Below are positions 56,583 through 64,000 of a stretch of 64,000 nt of DNA, piece after piece (positions within the stretch are counted from its first letter, which is position 1; every line of letters starts with the position of its first letter). A model generated the notes under the pieces. The model ran no database searches, was not told where the DNA came from, and was given only the letters and a program-made list of their open reading frames with translations. The stretch covers positions 1 through 64,000 of the forward strand of contig JAUIBL010000017.1 in assembly GCA_030428355.1 (NCBI GenBank). The letters are read 5' to 3'. A program made the position numbers and the translations under genes. This stretch comes from Alphaproteobacteria bacterium. Lineage in GTDB: Bacteria > Pseudomonadota > Alphaproteobacteria > Rhodobacterales > Rhodobacteraceae.

Positions 56583-57053
56583 TCAGATCTGTCCGACGTC
56601 GTCTCCCGGTCGTACCAGAACCAATTGATCGGCCGGGCACGCGCGGAACTGTTCGACCGCCGGGGCCGCGTCGGCGAGCGATACAGCAACCTCCAGATCT
56701 CCAAGAACGGCGACAGCGCGCTGATTGAAATTCAATCCGTTCAACACATTGCCAAAGCCCCTGTCCCGAACGGTCAACGTGCGGATGTCTTCGGCTTCGA
56801 TCACGTGTCGGGTGGTCGAAATCGTCAAGCCGCGTGGTCCTTCGAACCGCATCGAAAACACTGCCGCTTCAGGCCAGCCACCTTCGCGCGACAGATGAAT
56901 GGCATATTCACCACTGCCCGGATCATAGGTGACCATGACGGCCACATCTGCATCCTGGTGGAACAATGTACAGATCGGGACAGGCGTAAAATCCCACGCT
57001 TTCGCCGGGACTGGCGCAACCAGAAGGGCAATGGCAATCACAACCGTACGCAT
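56583..57053 (-). CDS. Exported hypothetical protein
   Basis: A 156-residue protein with a Sec signal (residues 1-19, ending AKA) and a beta-rich mature part. Two Cys (near 28 and 137) could form a disulfide. No family is recognised. It is upstream of hrpB on the same strand with 42 bases between, and divergent from the zinc-ribbon gene. Confidence 0.7.
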   Translation of the reverse strand: MRTVVIAIALLVAPVPAKAWDFTPVPICTLFHQDADVAVMVTYDPGSGEYAIHLSREGGWPEAAVFSMRFEGPRGLTISTTRHVIEAEDIRTLTVRDRGFGNVLNGLNFNQRAVAVLGDLEVAVSLADAAPAVEQFRACPADQLVLVRPGDDVGQI

Positions 57054-57173
57054 GAAGCAATGGTAGCGTACGTTTCGCTTTGTGCCAGCAGGTTCACGAA
57101 GAATATCCGGTTGGAGATGATATTCGGACCGGAGTGCATATCCGATGATGGGTCAACCGAAGGAGACAGCCAC

Positions 57174-57440
57174 ATGAAATGCCCCATCGACGGAAATGCT
57201 TTGGTGATCGCAGAACGCTCCGGTGTCGAAATGGACTATTGCCCGCAATGTCGCGGTGTCTGGCTGGACCGCGGCGAGTTGGACAAGATCATCGAACGAA
57301 GTGCCGCCTATACCGCACCACCGCCACCCCCGCCCTCCGCTCCGCAACCGGCCCGTGGCGACGCGAGCGGCTATCACGACACGGGATACGGGAAAAAGAA
57401 TAAGCGCGGCGGCTTTCTTGACGAACTGTTCGACTTTTGA
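57174..57440 (+). CDS. TFIIB-type zinc-ribbon protein
   Basis: An 88-residue protein. The N-terminal 45 residues hold a zf-TFIIB zinc ribbon (CPIDG at 3-7, CPQCRGVWLDRGELD from about 24). A poly-proline linker (APPPPPP) and a Gly/Lys-rich tail ending FLDELFDF follow. AAGGAG precedes ATG 57174. It probably binds zinc and a protein partner; function unknown. Confidence 0.83.
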   Translation: MKCPIDGNALVIAERSGVEMDYCPQCRGVWLDRGELDKIIERSAAYTAPPPPPPSAPQPARGDASGYHDTGYGKKNKRGGFLDELFDF

Positions 57441-57488
57441 TGCAGCCTCGCCTAATCGGGCCGGATGAACCCGACCTCAGGAGGCGCT

Positions 57489-57563
57489 ATGCGTGTGTGG
57501 TGTGTGATCGCGAGTATGTTGGCGCTGTCAGCCTGCGGTGTGCCATTTGTGCCGCTGATCTGA
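57489..57563 (+). CDS. 24-residue small lipoprotein
   Basis: The frame has a strong CAGGAGG site upstream of ATG 57489. It encodes a signal-like stretch ending LSAC (lipobox Cys16) and then only eight more residues, GVPFVPLI. The mature part would be a tiny acylated peptide in the inner or outer membrane. It lies 48 bases after the zinc-ribbon gene. The strong ribosome site and proper lipobox support it being real. Confidence 0.65.
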   Translation: MRVWCVIASMLALSACGVPFVPLI

Positions 57564-57590
57564 GTTGGCTTCGAAGCATTATCGCCACGG

Positions 57591-58169
57591 TCATCCGGTG
57601 GACGGTTGAAAGATCAGACCGGCGATGCGCCGCAGCCCTGTATCGATAAGCAAGAGCGCCGACCGCAACAGCACCTTGTTCGAGTCGATGACAGCCGCGA
57701 TGCGGGAATAATGTGGCCTTTGTGCTGCAGTTGGTGATCGCAAAAGGACCGTCTGCGCCTCGTCCATTGCGCGCAGCGTCTCACGACGCAGCAACGGGAT
57801 CGCCTCTTCCGTCACCGCATTGAACACGCGGCCACCCTGCCGGAGCGGCGGCCTTGTTCTTTCTCTGTTTGCCGAAACAACAGACCCGATCCGGGTTTCA
57901 ACAAGACGCAGGGCCGTCTGCGCTTCGGCGTACCCGACAAGCCCATCCAGCCGGTCAGCCGCGCTGCGATAGCTCTGGCTGTAGCAATCGTAGCGGAAAA
58001 CGATGATCAAATCGCCACATTCCCGGAAATCCCCCTGCAAAAGACGCACAACCGCTGACGTGGTGCGATTGCTCAGTCCATCAGACCGGCCGTATTGCGC
58101 CAGCGCCATTGGAGTCAGAGCCATTGACACAACGAGGGTTGCTGCAACGCGCAAGAACAGGTTTCGCAT
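57591..58169 (-). CDS. Exported hypothetical protein, helical
   Basis: A 192-residue protein with a Sec signal (residues 1-24, ending ALA). The mature part is mainly helical, with two Cys near 51 and 62 (ECGDLIIVF, then DCYSQS) that may form a disulfide. No family recognised. The 155-bp gap between it and uvrB, which lies upstream on the same strand, shows no gene or clear terminator. Confidence 0.7.
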   Translation of the reverse strand: MRNLFLRVAATLVVSMALTPMALAQYGRSDGLSNRTTSAVVRLLQGDFRECGDLIIVFRYDCYSQSYRSAADRLDGLVGYAEAQTALRLVETRIGSVVSANRERTRPPLRQGGRVFNAVTEEAIPLLRRETLRAMDEAQTVLLRSPTAAQRPHYSRIAAVIDSNKVLLRSALLLIDTGLRRIAGLIFQPSTG

Positions 58170-58324
58170 ATGAGCTTGTCCAAAACGAAGAGGGGCCTAC
58201 CGATCAATGACGGCGTGCCATTGATGTCTCGGCACATCCCTCACGTGGAAAGTGGTAGCCCGACGCCCCAAACCGCGCAACGCATGTTTTGTTGGCCCTC
58301 TTCAGGTGGGCCCAAGGCGCACAC

Positions 58325-60508
58325 TTACCGCTTCTTGCGCCGTTTCACGTTCCCACCGCGCTGACCGGGGCGACCTGCCGTTGACCGCCCCGAAGACGCG
58401 ATGGCTGCCTCTGCTGCAGCTTCGACCGCCGATTGACGGGCCAGCGGGTCGTCGGCGATCGCAAGATCCACCGCCTCCAGCCGCTTGACTTCGTCGCGCA
58501 GAAGCGCGGCTTCTTCGAATTCGAGGTTTTCGGCTGCCTTGCGCATGTCCGCGCGCAATCCGTCCAGAACCGCTTGCAGGTTCGCGCCGGCCAGCGGCTT
58601 GTCCACCTTGGCGGTGACGCGGTTCATGTCCACATCGCCTTTGTAAAGCCCGGCAAGAATGTCCTCGACGTTCTTTTTGACCGTTTCCGGCGTGATCCCA
58701 TGCTCTTCGTTATAGGCGATCTGTTTGGCACGGCGGCGGTCGGTTTCCGCCAGCGCGCGCTCCATCGACCCGGTGATCCGGTCGGCATACATGATCACAC
58801 GACCTTCGGCGTTCCGAGCCGCCCGTCCGATGGTCTGGATCAGAGAGGTTTCGGACCGTAGGAAGCCTTCCTTGTCCGCATCCAGAATGGCGACCAAGCC
58901 GCATTCGGGAATGTCCAAGCCTTCGCGCAGAAGGTTGATCCCGATCAGCACATCGAACGCGCCAAGCCGAAGGTCGCGAAGAATCTCGATCCGTTCGATC
59001 GTGTCGATGTCCGAGTGCATGTAGCGCACGCGGATGCCCTGTTCGTGCAGATATTCGGTCAGGTCTTCTGCCATACGCTTGGTCAGAGTCGTGACCAGCG
59101 TACGGTACCCGTTGGCCGCAACCTTGCGGATTTCGTCCAACAGATCGTCCACCTGCATGTCCACGGGGCGGATCTCGACCACCGGATCCAAAAGCCCCGT
59201 GGGGCGGATCACCTGTTCCACAAACACACCGCCGGTCTGTTCGATTTCCCATTTCGCCGGGGTTGCGGAGACGAACACCGATTGCGGGCGCATCGCATCC
59301 CATTCCTCGAACTTGAGGGGGCGGTTGTCCATGCACGAGGGCAGGCGGAATCCGTGTTCGGCAAGCGTGAACTTGCGCCGGTAGTCGCCTTTGTACATGC
59401 CGCCGATCTGCGGCACGCTGACATGGCTTTCGTCGGCGAAGACAATCGCGTGGTCGGGGATGAATTCGAACAGGGTAGGTGGCGGTTCACCCGGCGCGCG
59501 CCCGGTCAGATAGCGGGAATAGTTCTCGATCCCGTTGCAGACGCCTGTCGCCTCCAGCATCTCAAGATCGAAATTCGTGCGCTGTTCTAACCGCTGCGCC
59601 TCAAGCAGCTTGCCCTCGTTCACCAACTGGTCAAGCCGCTGCCGCAACTCTTTCTTGATGCCCAAGATGGCCTGCTGCATCGTCGGTTTCGGGGTCACGT
59701 AGTGGCTGTTGGCGTAGATCCGGATGCGTTCGAAATTGTCGGTTTTCTCACCCGTCAGCGGATCGAATTCAGTGATGCTTTCCAACTCGTCCCCGAAGAA
59801 GGACAGTTTCCATGCCCGGTCCTCAAGGTGCGCCGGGAAGATTTCAAGACTGTCGCCCCGCACCCGGAATGACCCGCGCTGGAAGGCCTGATCGTTGCGG
59901 CGGTATTGCTGCGCCACGAGATCCGCCATCACAGCACGCTGGTCATAGCTTTTGCCGACATGCAGATCCTGCGTCATGGCGCCGTAGGTCTCGACCGAGC
60001 CGATACCGTAGATGCACGAGACCGAAGCCACGATGATCACGTCATCCCGTTCGAGCAACGCCCGGGTGGCCGAGTGGCGCATCCGGTCGATCTGTTCGTT
60101 GATCTGGGATTCCTTCTCGATATAGGTGTCCGACCGGGGCACGTAGGCTTCGGGCTGGTAGTAGTCGTAATAGCTGACGAAATATTCGACCGCGTTGTCG
60201 GGGAAGAACCCCTTGAATTCGCCATATAGTTGCGCGGCAAGCGTCTTGTTGGGCGCAAGAATGATCGCCGGACGCTGCGTTTCCTCGATCACCTTGGCCA
60301 TGGTGAAAGTCTTTCCGGTGCCCGTGGCACCCAAAAGTACCTGATCTCGCTCCCCATTCAGGACACCTGCCGACAGCTCCCGGATCGCCGTTGGCTGGTC
60401 GCCCGCCGGCTCGAATTCGGTGTTCATGCGAAACCGGATTCCACCTTCCAGCTTGTCGCGCGATCGGACATCCGGCGCTGGTGCATGGAGAATTTGCGTA
60501 TCTGGCAT
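58325..60508 (-). CDS. uvrB: Excinuclease ABC subunit B
   Basis: A 727-residue DNA-damage recognition helicase of nucleotide excision repair. Walker A GATGTGKT (60-67), the beta-hairpin region with [10 protein letters not shown], and DEX helicase motifs are present. A C-terminal UvrC-binding UVR domain (about 660-690, [14 protein letters not shown]) follows. The tail ends in a Lys/Arg-rich segment. Slightly longer than E. coli UvrB, as is usual in this order. Confidence 0.96.
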   Translation of the reverse strand: MPDTQILHAPAPDVRSRDKLEGGIRFRMNTEFEPAGDQPTAIRELSAGVLNGERDQVLLGATGTGKTFTMAKVIEETQRPAIILAPNKTLAAQLYGEFKGFFPDNAVEYFVSYYDYYQPEAYVPRSDTYIEKESQINEQIDRMRHSATRALLERDDVIIVASVSCIYGIGSVETYGAMTQDLHVGKSYDQRAVMADLVAQQYRRNDQAFQRGSFRVRGDSLEIFPAHLEDRAWKLSFFGDELESITEFDPLTGEKTDNFERIRIYANSHYVTPKPTMQQAILGIKKELRQRLDQLVNEGKLLEAQRLEQRTNFDLEMLEATGVCNGIENYSRYLTGRAPGEPPPTLFEFIPDHAIVFADESHVSVPQIGGMYKGDYRRKFTLAEHGFRLPSCMDNRPLKFEEWDAMRPQSVFVSATPAKWEIEQTGGVFVEQVIRPTGLLDPVVEIRPVDMQVDDLLDEIRKVAANGYRTLVTTLTKRMAEDLTEYLHEQGIRVRYMHSDIDTIERIEILRDLRLGAFDVLIGINLLREGLDIPECGLVAILDADKEGFLRSETSLIQTIGRAARNAEGRVIMYADRITGSMERALAETDRRRAKQIAYNEEHGITPETVKKNVEDILAGLYKGDVDMNRVTAKVDKPLAGANLQAVLDGLRADMRKAAENLEFEEAALLRDEVKRLEAVDLAIADDPLARQSAVEAAAEAAIASSGRSTAGRPGQRGGNVKRRKKR

Positions 60509-60917
60509 GAATCACCTGGTGGAATCGGCTGTTGCGGAAAGAGGAAATATGCAGGCTGAAACGTCAAAATGGACATGCCATACCGGAAATGCAACCAATG
60601 TCGTGCATGTTGAAGTTTACACTTTAGTGTCTTGAATTCATTACATTTCGGAAGCTTGGTCTCAACCAGCAGCGCACTCGCAAGAGGCGGCGATGCTTTT
60701 TTCCTTTAAAAGTTGTGCGAATGAAGTACCTTTGTAGGTGCAAGCAGTTGGTATCATTTGTTTTCGAGCGGCACACACCCACCCCTCGCTCCCCGCGGCT
60801 CGTTGGTGGATGAAACCCTGCTTGCACTGAATTGCAACGACCTGCGACATTATCATAACCTTGCACGTCGACCCGTTTTTCACCATACCACTGTCAACAA
60901 CGTATGAGGTGAAAACC
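60509..60917. other. Intergenic region upstream of uvrB and the NDUFS4-like gene
   Basis: A 409-bp gap lower in GC than its flanks. It holds no RNA gene that I can recognise. The only protein candidate is a minus-strand frame (60662-60850), listed separately. It presumably contains the promoters of both divergent neighbours; no boxes were assigned with confidence. Confidence 0.5.
60662..60850 (-). CDS. Doubtful small Cys-containing protein
   Basis: A 62-residue frame with four Cys and a mixed composition (WVCAARKQM, then CTYKGTSF). AAGG is present eight bases before the ATG at 60850. Its third-codon GC is lower than neighbouring genes, which could mean foreign origin or simply non-coding sequence. 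No family is recognised. Confidence 0.25.
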   Translation of the reverse strand: MSQVVAIQCKQGFIHQRAAGSEGWVCAARKQMIPTACTYKGTSFAQLLKEKSIAASCECAAG

Positions 60918-61229
60918 ATGCGCGCTCGCATTTACCAGCCCTCGAAAACCGCCATGTCTTCCGGGACTGCGAAAACCCGCCACTGGGTTCTCGAGTTTGC
61001 ACCGGAAAGCCCGCGCGAAATTGACCCGCTTATGGGATGGACATCGTCTTCGGACACGCAAAGTCAGGTGCGGTTGAAGTTCGACACGCTTGACGCTGCC
61101 AAGGCGTATGCCAAGGAACACGGCATCGACGTGATCCAGTTGACCCCGAACAAGCGCAAGCCCAACATCCGCCCGCGCGGCTATGCGGAAAACTTCGCCG
61201 TCGATCGCAAGGGTGCTTGGACGCACTGA
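60918..61229 (+). CDS. NDUFS4-like NADH dehydrogenase accessory subunit (ETC complex I subunit)
   Basis: A 103-residue homologue of the 18-kDa mitochondrial complex I subunit NDUFS4, found in alphaproteobacteria. It begins [10 protein letters not shown]. The family core includes [19 protein letters not shown] and a C-terminal RPRGYAENF. It associates with the peripheral arm of complex I. The start at 60918 is supported by an upstream AGGTG; an in-frame ATG lies upstream at 60861. A terminator follows. Confidence 0.9.
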   Translation: MRARIYQPSKTAMSSGTAKTRHWVLEFAPESPREIDPLMGWTSSSDTQSQVRLKFDTLDAAKAYAKEHGIDVIQLTPNKRKPNIRPRGYAENFAVDRKGAWTH

Positions 61230-61301
61230 TTGTAAATCGGGGCAAAGTTAGCACGGAATCGGGCAAAGATTTCGCGAAGACGATGGTTCGAGCTAGATAT
61301 G

Positions 61302-61323
61302 GGGCGCCCACTGGGCGCCTTTT
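61302..61323 (+). terminator. Intrinsic terminator of the NDUFS4-like gene
   Basis: A 7-8-bp GC stem (61302-61309 with 61312-61319) and a T-run (61320-61323) lie 73 bases past the stop. Confidence 0.8.
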
Positions 61324-61368
61324 CTACATGTAGATTCTGGTCGAGAGTTGCGGCACAGGAGGATGGCT

Positions 61369-62798
61369 ATGGCGGGAAAAGCTTTGAACAAGGCGAACTT
61401 GCTGACCCTCGGCGCAGATGTTCTGGCCGACCTGCTTCTGGAAAGCGTCAAGGGCGACGCCGCCCGACAGCGGCGCGTACGCATGGCGCTTGCGGCGGAA
61501 CAGGGACCCGAGACCATTGCCGCCGATGTGCGCAAGCGGTTTGCGCAGGTCCGGAGGGGCCGCAGCTTCATCTCCCGCAAGGCGCAGAAGTCGCTGGCCA
61601 GGGAACTGTCGGACCTTACGCAGCTGATCGAAACAGGCATCGCGCCTGACGCGCCGGACCTGGCGTTCGATCTGCTTTGGGCGCAACTGCACTTGGCAGC
61701 GGGCATCCATGAGCGCACGGACGACAGCTGGGGCACGATCGGCGACGTGATGCGGGACGCGATGGAGGCGATCTCCCGCGTTGCGCCATTCCTGACCAAA
61801 GACCCGAAGGCTCTCGCGGAAGACGTCTTCGAGGCGGTTTCGGTGGACGGATACGGCGCGTTCGATCACGCCGTCCATGCCTTGGCAGAGGCGTTGGGTG
61901 ACACCGGTCTGGCGCATCTCAAAGCGCTGTCGGAGGCTGCGCGGTCTGCGCCGCTGACCGAGGCTGATCTGATACTGTACGAGTTCATAACAGACCCCGC
62001 ACAGCGCGAAGATCGCGCTCGGGTCGCCCGCGACCGGACTGTCGAGATGATCCTGCAGGATGTCGCGGATCTGCAAGGGGACGTCGACGCATGGCTGTCC
62101 CGGTACACACCCGAGCAGCTGACATTCCACACCATCGCCCCCGAGGCCGCGACACGCCTGCTGGCCGCCGGTCGCGCCGAAGAGGCGCTGCAGCTTGTCG
62201 ACCGTGCCCTGCCGACCGACCACTGGTTCGACACCCCCGATCTTGATCAGGCGCATTTCGCCTGCCTGGAGACGCTGGGCCGCAAGGACGACCTCCGCAA
62301 TGCCCTGTGGGCGCGTGCGAAAAGCGCCTGTGTCCAGACGCGCTGCGCCGGCATCTCAAGCTCCTGCCGGATTTCGAGGACATCGAAGCCGAAGACGCCG
62401 CCCGCCAGCATGTGCTCGCCTTTCCGGTCATCGACGCCGCCTTGGCCTACTGCCTGCAAGTTCAGGACATGTCCCTCGCGTCCCAGTTGATCCTGTCCCG
62501 CCACACCGAGATCGATGGCGATGCCTATGACATCCTGACCCCGCTTGCCGATGCGCTGACGGCCACGCACCCCCTGGCCGCCGTCCTGCTGTGGCGGTCA
62601 ATGATCGACTTCGCCCTGACCAAGTCCCGCTCAGGCCGCTACGGCCACGCCGCCCGCCACCTCGCGTCCTGCGCCACAGCGGACATGGCGATACCGGACT
62701 ACGCGGGGCACCCGACGCATGTGGAATATCTCGACCGCCTAAAGGCAAATCACGCCCGAAAAGCGTCGTTCTGGGAGCGCGTCGCGGATTTCGGGTGA
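61369..62798 (+). pseudogene. DUF6880-type protein, interrupted by a single frameshift
   Basis: A helical, cytosolic protein of unknown function, recalled as DUF6880. The first frame runs from ATG 61369 (AGGAGG upstream) and reads well to about 62320 (GRKDDLRNALWAR). It then turns into nonsense-like sequence until its stop at 62490. The downstream frame picks up at the same point (EKRLCPDALRRHLK) and continues to 62798 with the family-like C-terminus (LLWRSMIDFAL, then KASFWERV). Adding one base near 62320 would restore a protein of about 476 residues. It is either a real disruption or a sequencing error. Confidence 0.75.
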
Positions 62799-63101
62799 AC
62801 AAGCTGCATGCCTTGGTCATGGAGTTCTGGCTGGAAAGTAGGCGGAAAGCGTGAATTCACCGCTGCACAGCAAGGTTTTCAGATGCCACTGAACCAGACA
62901 TTCGCTATTGCGCAGCATTCTCGAAAGTCGGGCTGAACGCCGCCATTGGAGTTGCTCTGGGAACAGCCATTCGCTGAACCATCTTAAAGTTTGCCGCAGG
63001 AGTCTTGACAGAGGAACGAACCCATTCATTGTTTGACGTCCAACCGCACGGGGAGGTGCGGGCGCAAGTGAAAAAGAAAACACCTTTGGGAGGAGGAAAC
63101 C
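62799..63101. other. Intergenic region before the TRAP gene
   Basis: This 303-bp gap contains no gene, tRNA or clear repeat that I can support. It should hold the promoter of the TRAP binding-protein gene. Confidence 0.5.
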
Positions 63102-64000
63102 ATGAAACATCTGCTTGGCAGCCTTGTCGCTGCAGCAATGCTCTATGTCACCCCTGCATTTGCCGAGACGACACTGCGTATTACGCTGCAGTTGCCTCTT
63201 GCAAGCCATCTTGGCCAGAACCTGCTGATGTTCAAAGAAGAAGTTGAGGCCAATTCCGATTTGAAAATCGAAATTTATGACAGTGCCCAACTCTATCGCG
63301 ACAATGAAGTGCCCGAGGCGGTAGGCGCAGGCGAGATCGAAATGGGGGTAGCCTCGCTCACCCGCTATGTCGGTGAAATTCCGGCTGTTGATATTTTCTA
63401 CATGCCCTTCGTTCTGAACACGGAGGAAAAGGTCCGTGCGGCGGTGGCACCCGGGTCACCCGTACGGGAACCGATTGATGCGGCCATTCGTGAAACGGGT
63501 TCGCATGTTCTATGGTGGCAGGCCTACGGTGGGTCAGTTCTGCTGAGCAAGGACGAACCATTGCGTGGACCCGAGGACATGGAGGGCAAGAAAGCCCGCG
63601 TCTTCGGCAAGTGGCTGGGTGAATGGGTCAGTGTCCTAGGCGGCGCACCGACTTTGATTTCGGGCTCCGAACAGTTTCTCGCCTATCAGCGCGGTACGGT
63701 CGACATCGGCATGACCGGTGTGTCCGGGGTGGTCTCACGCAAGCTTTGGGAAGTGATGGACGCCATCACCGTAGTGAACAACGCCGATATCGAATTCCTC
63801 GTCGTCATCAACGAAGATGTCTGGGAAGGTCTCACCGAAGACCAGCGCAACGTACTGACAACAGCCGCACGCAATGCTGAATCCGCAGTCCGCGACTATA
63901 TGTCGGAATTCGAGGCCGATGCATTCAAGCAGGCTGAAGCCAACGGCATGACGGTCTACTATCCTTCGGAAGAGGAAATTGCACGCTGGAAGGAAGCCTC
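63102..64000 (+). CDS. TRAP transporter solute-binding protein (DctP family), partial
   Basis: The gene starts at ATG 63102 behind a GGGAGGAGG site and runs off the right edge (about 299 codons seen). A Sec signal (residues 1-21, ending AFA) is followed by a DctP-type fold: LPLASHLGQN at about 30-39, then QLYRDNEVP and a GQ-like ligand region. DctP-family proteins normally carry carboxylates; the ligand here is unknown. Membrane subunits dctQ and dctM would be expected just beyond the window. Confidence 0.9.
   Translation, partial: MKHLLGSLVAAAMLYVTPAFAETTLRITLQLPLASHLGQNLLMFKEEVEANSDLKIEIYDSAQLYRDNEVPEAVGAGEIEMGVASLTRYVGEIPAVDIFYMPFVLNTEEKVRAAVAPGSPVREPIDAAIRETGSHVLWWQAYGGSVLLSKDEPLRGPEDMEGKKARVFGKWLGEWVSVLGGAPTLISGSEQFLAYQRGTVDIGMTGVSGVVSRKLWEVMDAITVVNNADIEFLVVINEDVWEGLTEDQRNVLTTAARNAESAVRDYMSEFEADAFKQAEANGMTVYYPSEEEIARWKEA

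Noticed and set aside
58280-58324. Possible uvrB terminator
   Set aside because: Only a 5-bp stem with a long loop and no T-tract; too weak to list.
62799-63101. Possible IS remnant in the gap before the TRAP gene
   Set aside because: No terminal inverted repeats, target duplication or transposase fragment could be shown.

Overview
The window is a 64-kb chromosomal stretch of a high-GC alphaproteobacterium. It is almost certainly a member of the Rhodobacteraceae (Roseobacter group). Signs are an NDUFS4-type complex I accessory subunit, an ATP12 F1-ATPase assembly chaperone, a BztABCD/AapJQMP-type amino-acid ABC operon, PutA without a DNA-binding domain next to an Lrp-type PutR, a hom-glpX-recJ block and a crcB-rluC-gph-atp12 block. 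I see no phage, plasmid, IS element or CRISPR array, so this is core chromosome with accessory inserts.

Layout. 1-10.1 kb: small envelope proteins, an L,D-transpeptidase, cold-shock protein, thioredoxin 2, the ABC-F factor EttA, a GFA-family enzyme coupled to a rhomboid protease, then divergent putA/putR, a TPR protein and tRNA-Leu(UAA). 10.3-20.8 kb: a catabolic island. An M20 amidohydrolase, an acetamidase-family protein and a degenerate acylphosphatase come first. They are followed by an eight-gene operon with overlapping ends: Rieske-only protein, oxygenase catalytic subunit without a Rieske cluster, GST-like protein, guanine/8-oxoguanine-type deaminase, and a BMP-family nucleoside/nucleobase ABC transporter. 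From memory, this set matches the NdmC/NdmE/Rieske-donor arrangement of the bacterial methylxanthine N7-demethylase. I read it as a putative N-methylpurine uptake and demethylation system. It is the most interesting object in the window.

20.8-25.7 kb: a three-gene unit of an OmpR/SARP-type regulator with TPRs, a PAP2/vanadium-haloperoxidase-type protein with a Gly-Gly-Phe repeat, and a subtilisin-like protease. 25.8-29.9 kb: a polar amino-acid-type ABC system, an AhpD-like protein, a run of four adjacent palindromes and a TetR regulator. 30-41.4 kb: housekeeping genes hom, glpX, recJ, tRNA-Glu, an HtrA protease whose signal peptide is interrupted by an in-frame TGA, rarA, a multicopper oxidase, crcB, rluC, a HAD phosphatase and atp12. 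41.5-46 kb: the aap/bzt amino-acid transport operon.

46-60.5 kb: on the minus strand yidC, MOSC, engB, argB, ferredoxin-like and sixA-like genes form one unit. These are joined by a degenerate GGDEF-EAL protein, ttcA, hrpB and uvrB, with a few small secreted proteins and a 24-residue lipoprotein. 60.9-64 kb: the NDUFS4-like subunit, a frameshifted DUF6880-type gene and a TRAP solute-binding protein cut by the window end.

All functions come from reading motifs by eye; no database search was possible.
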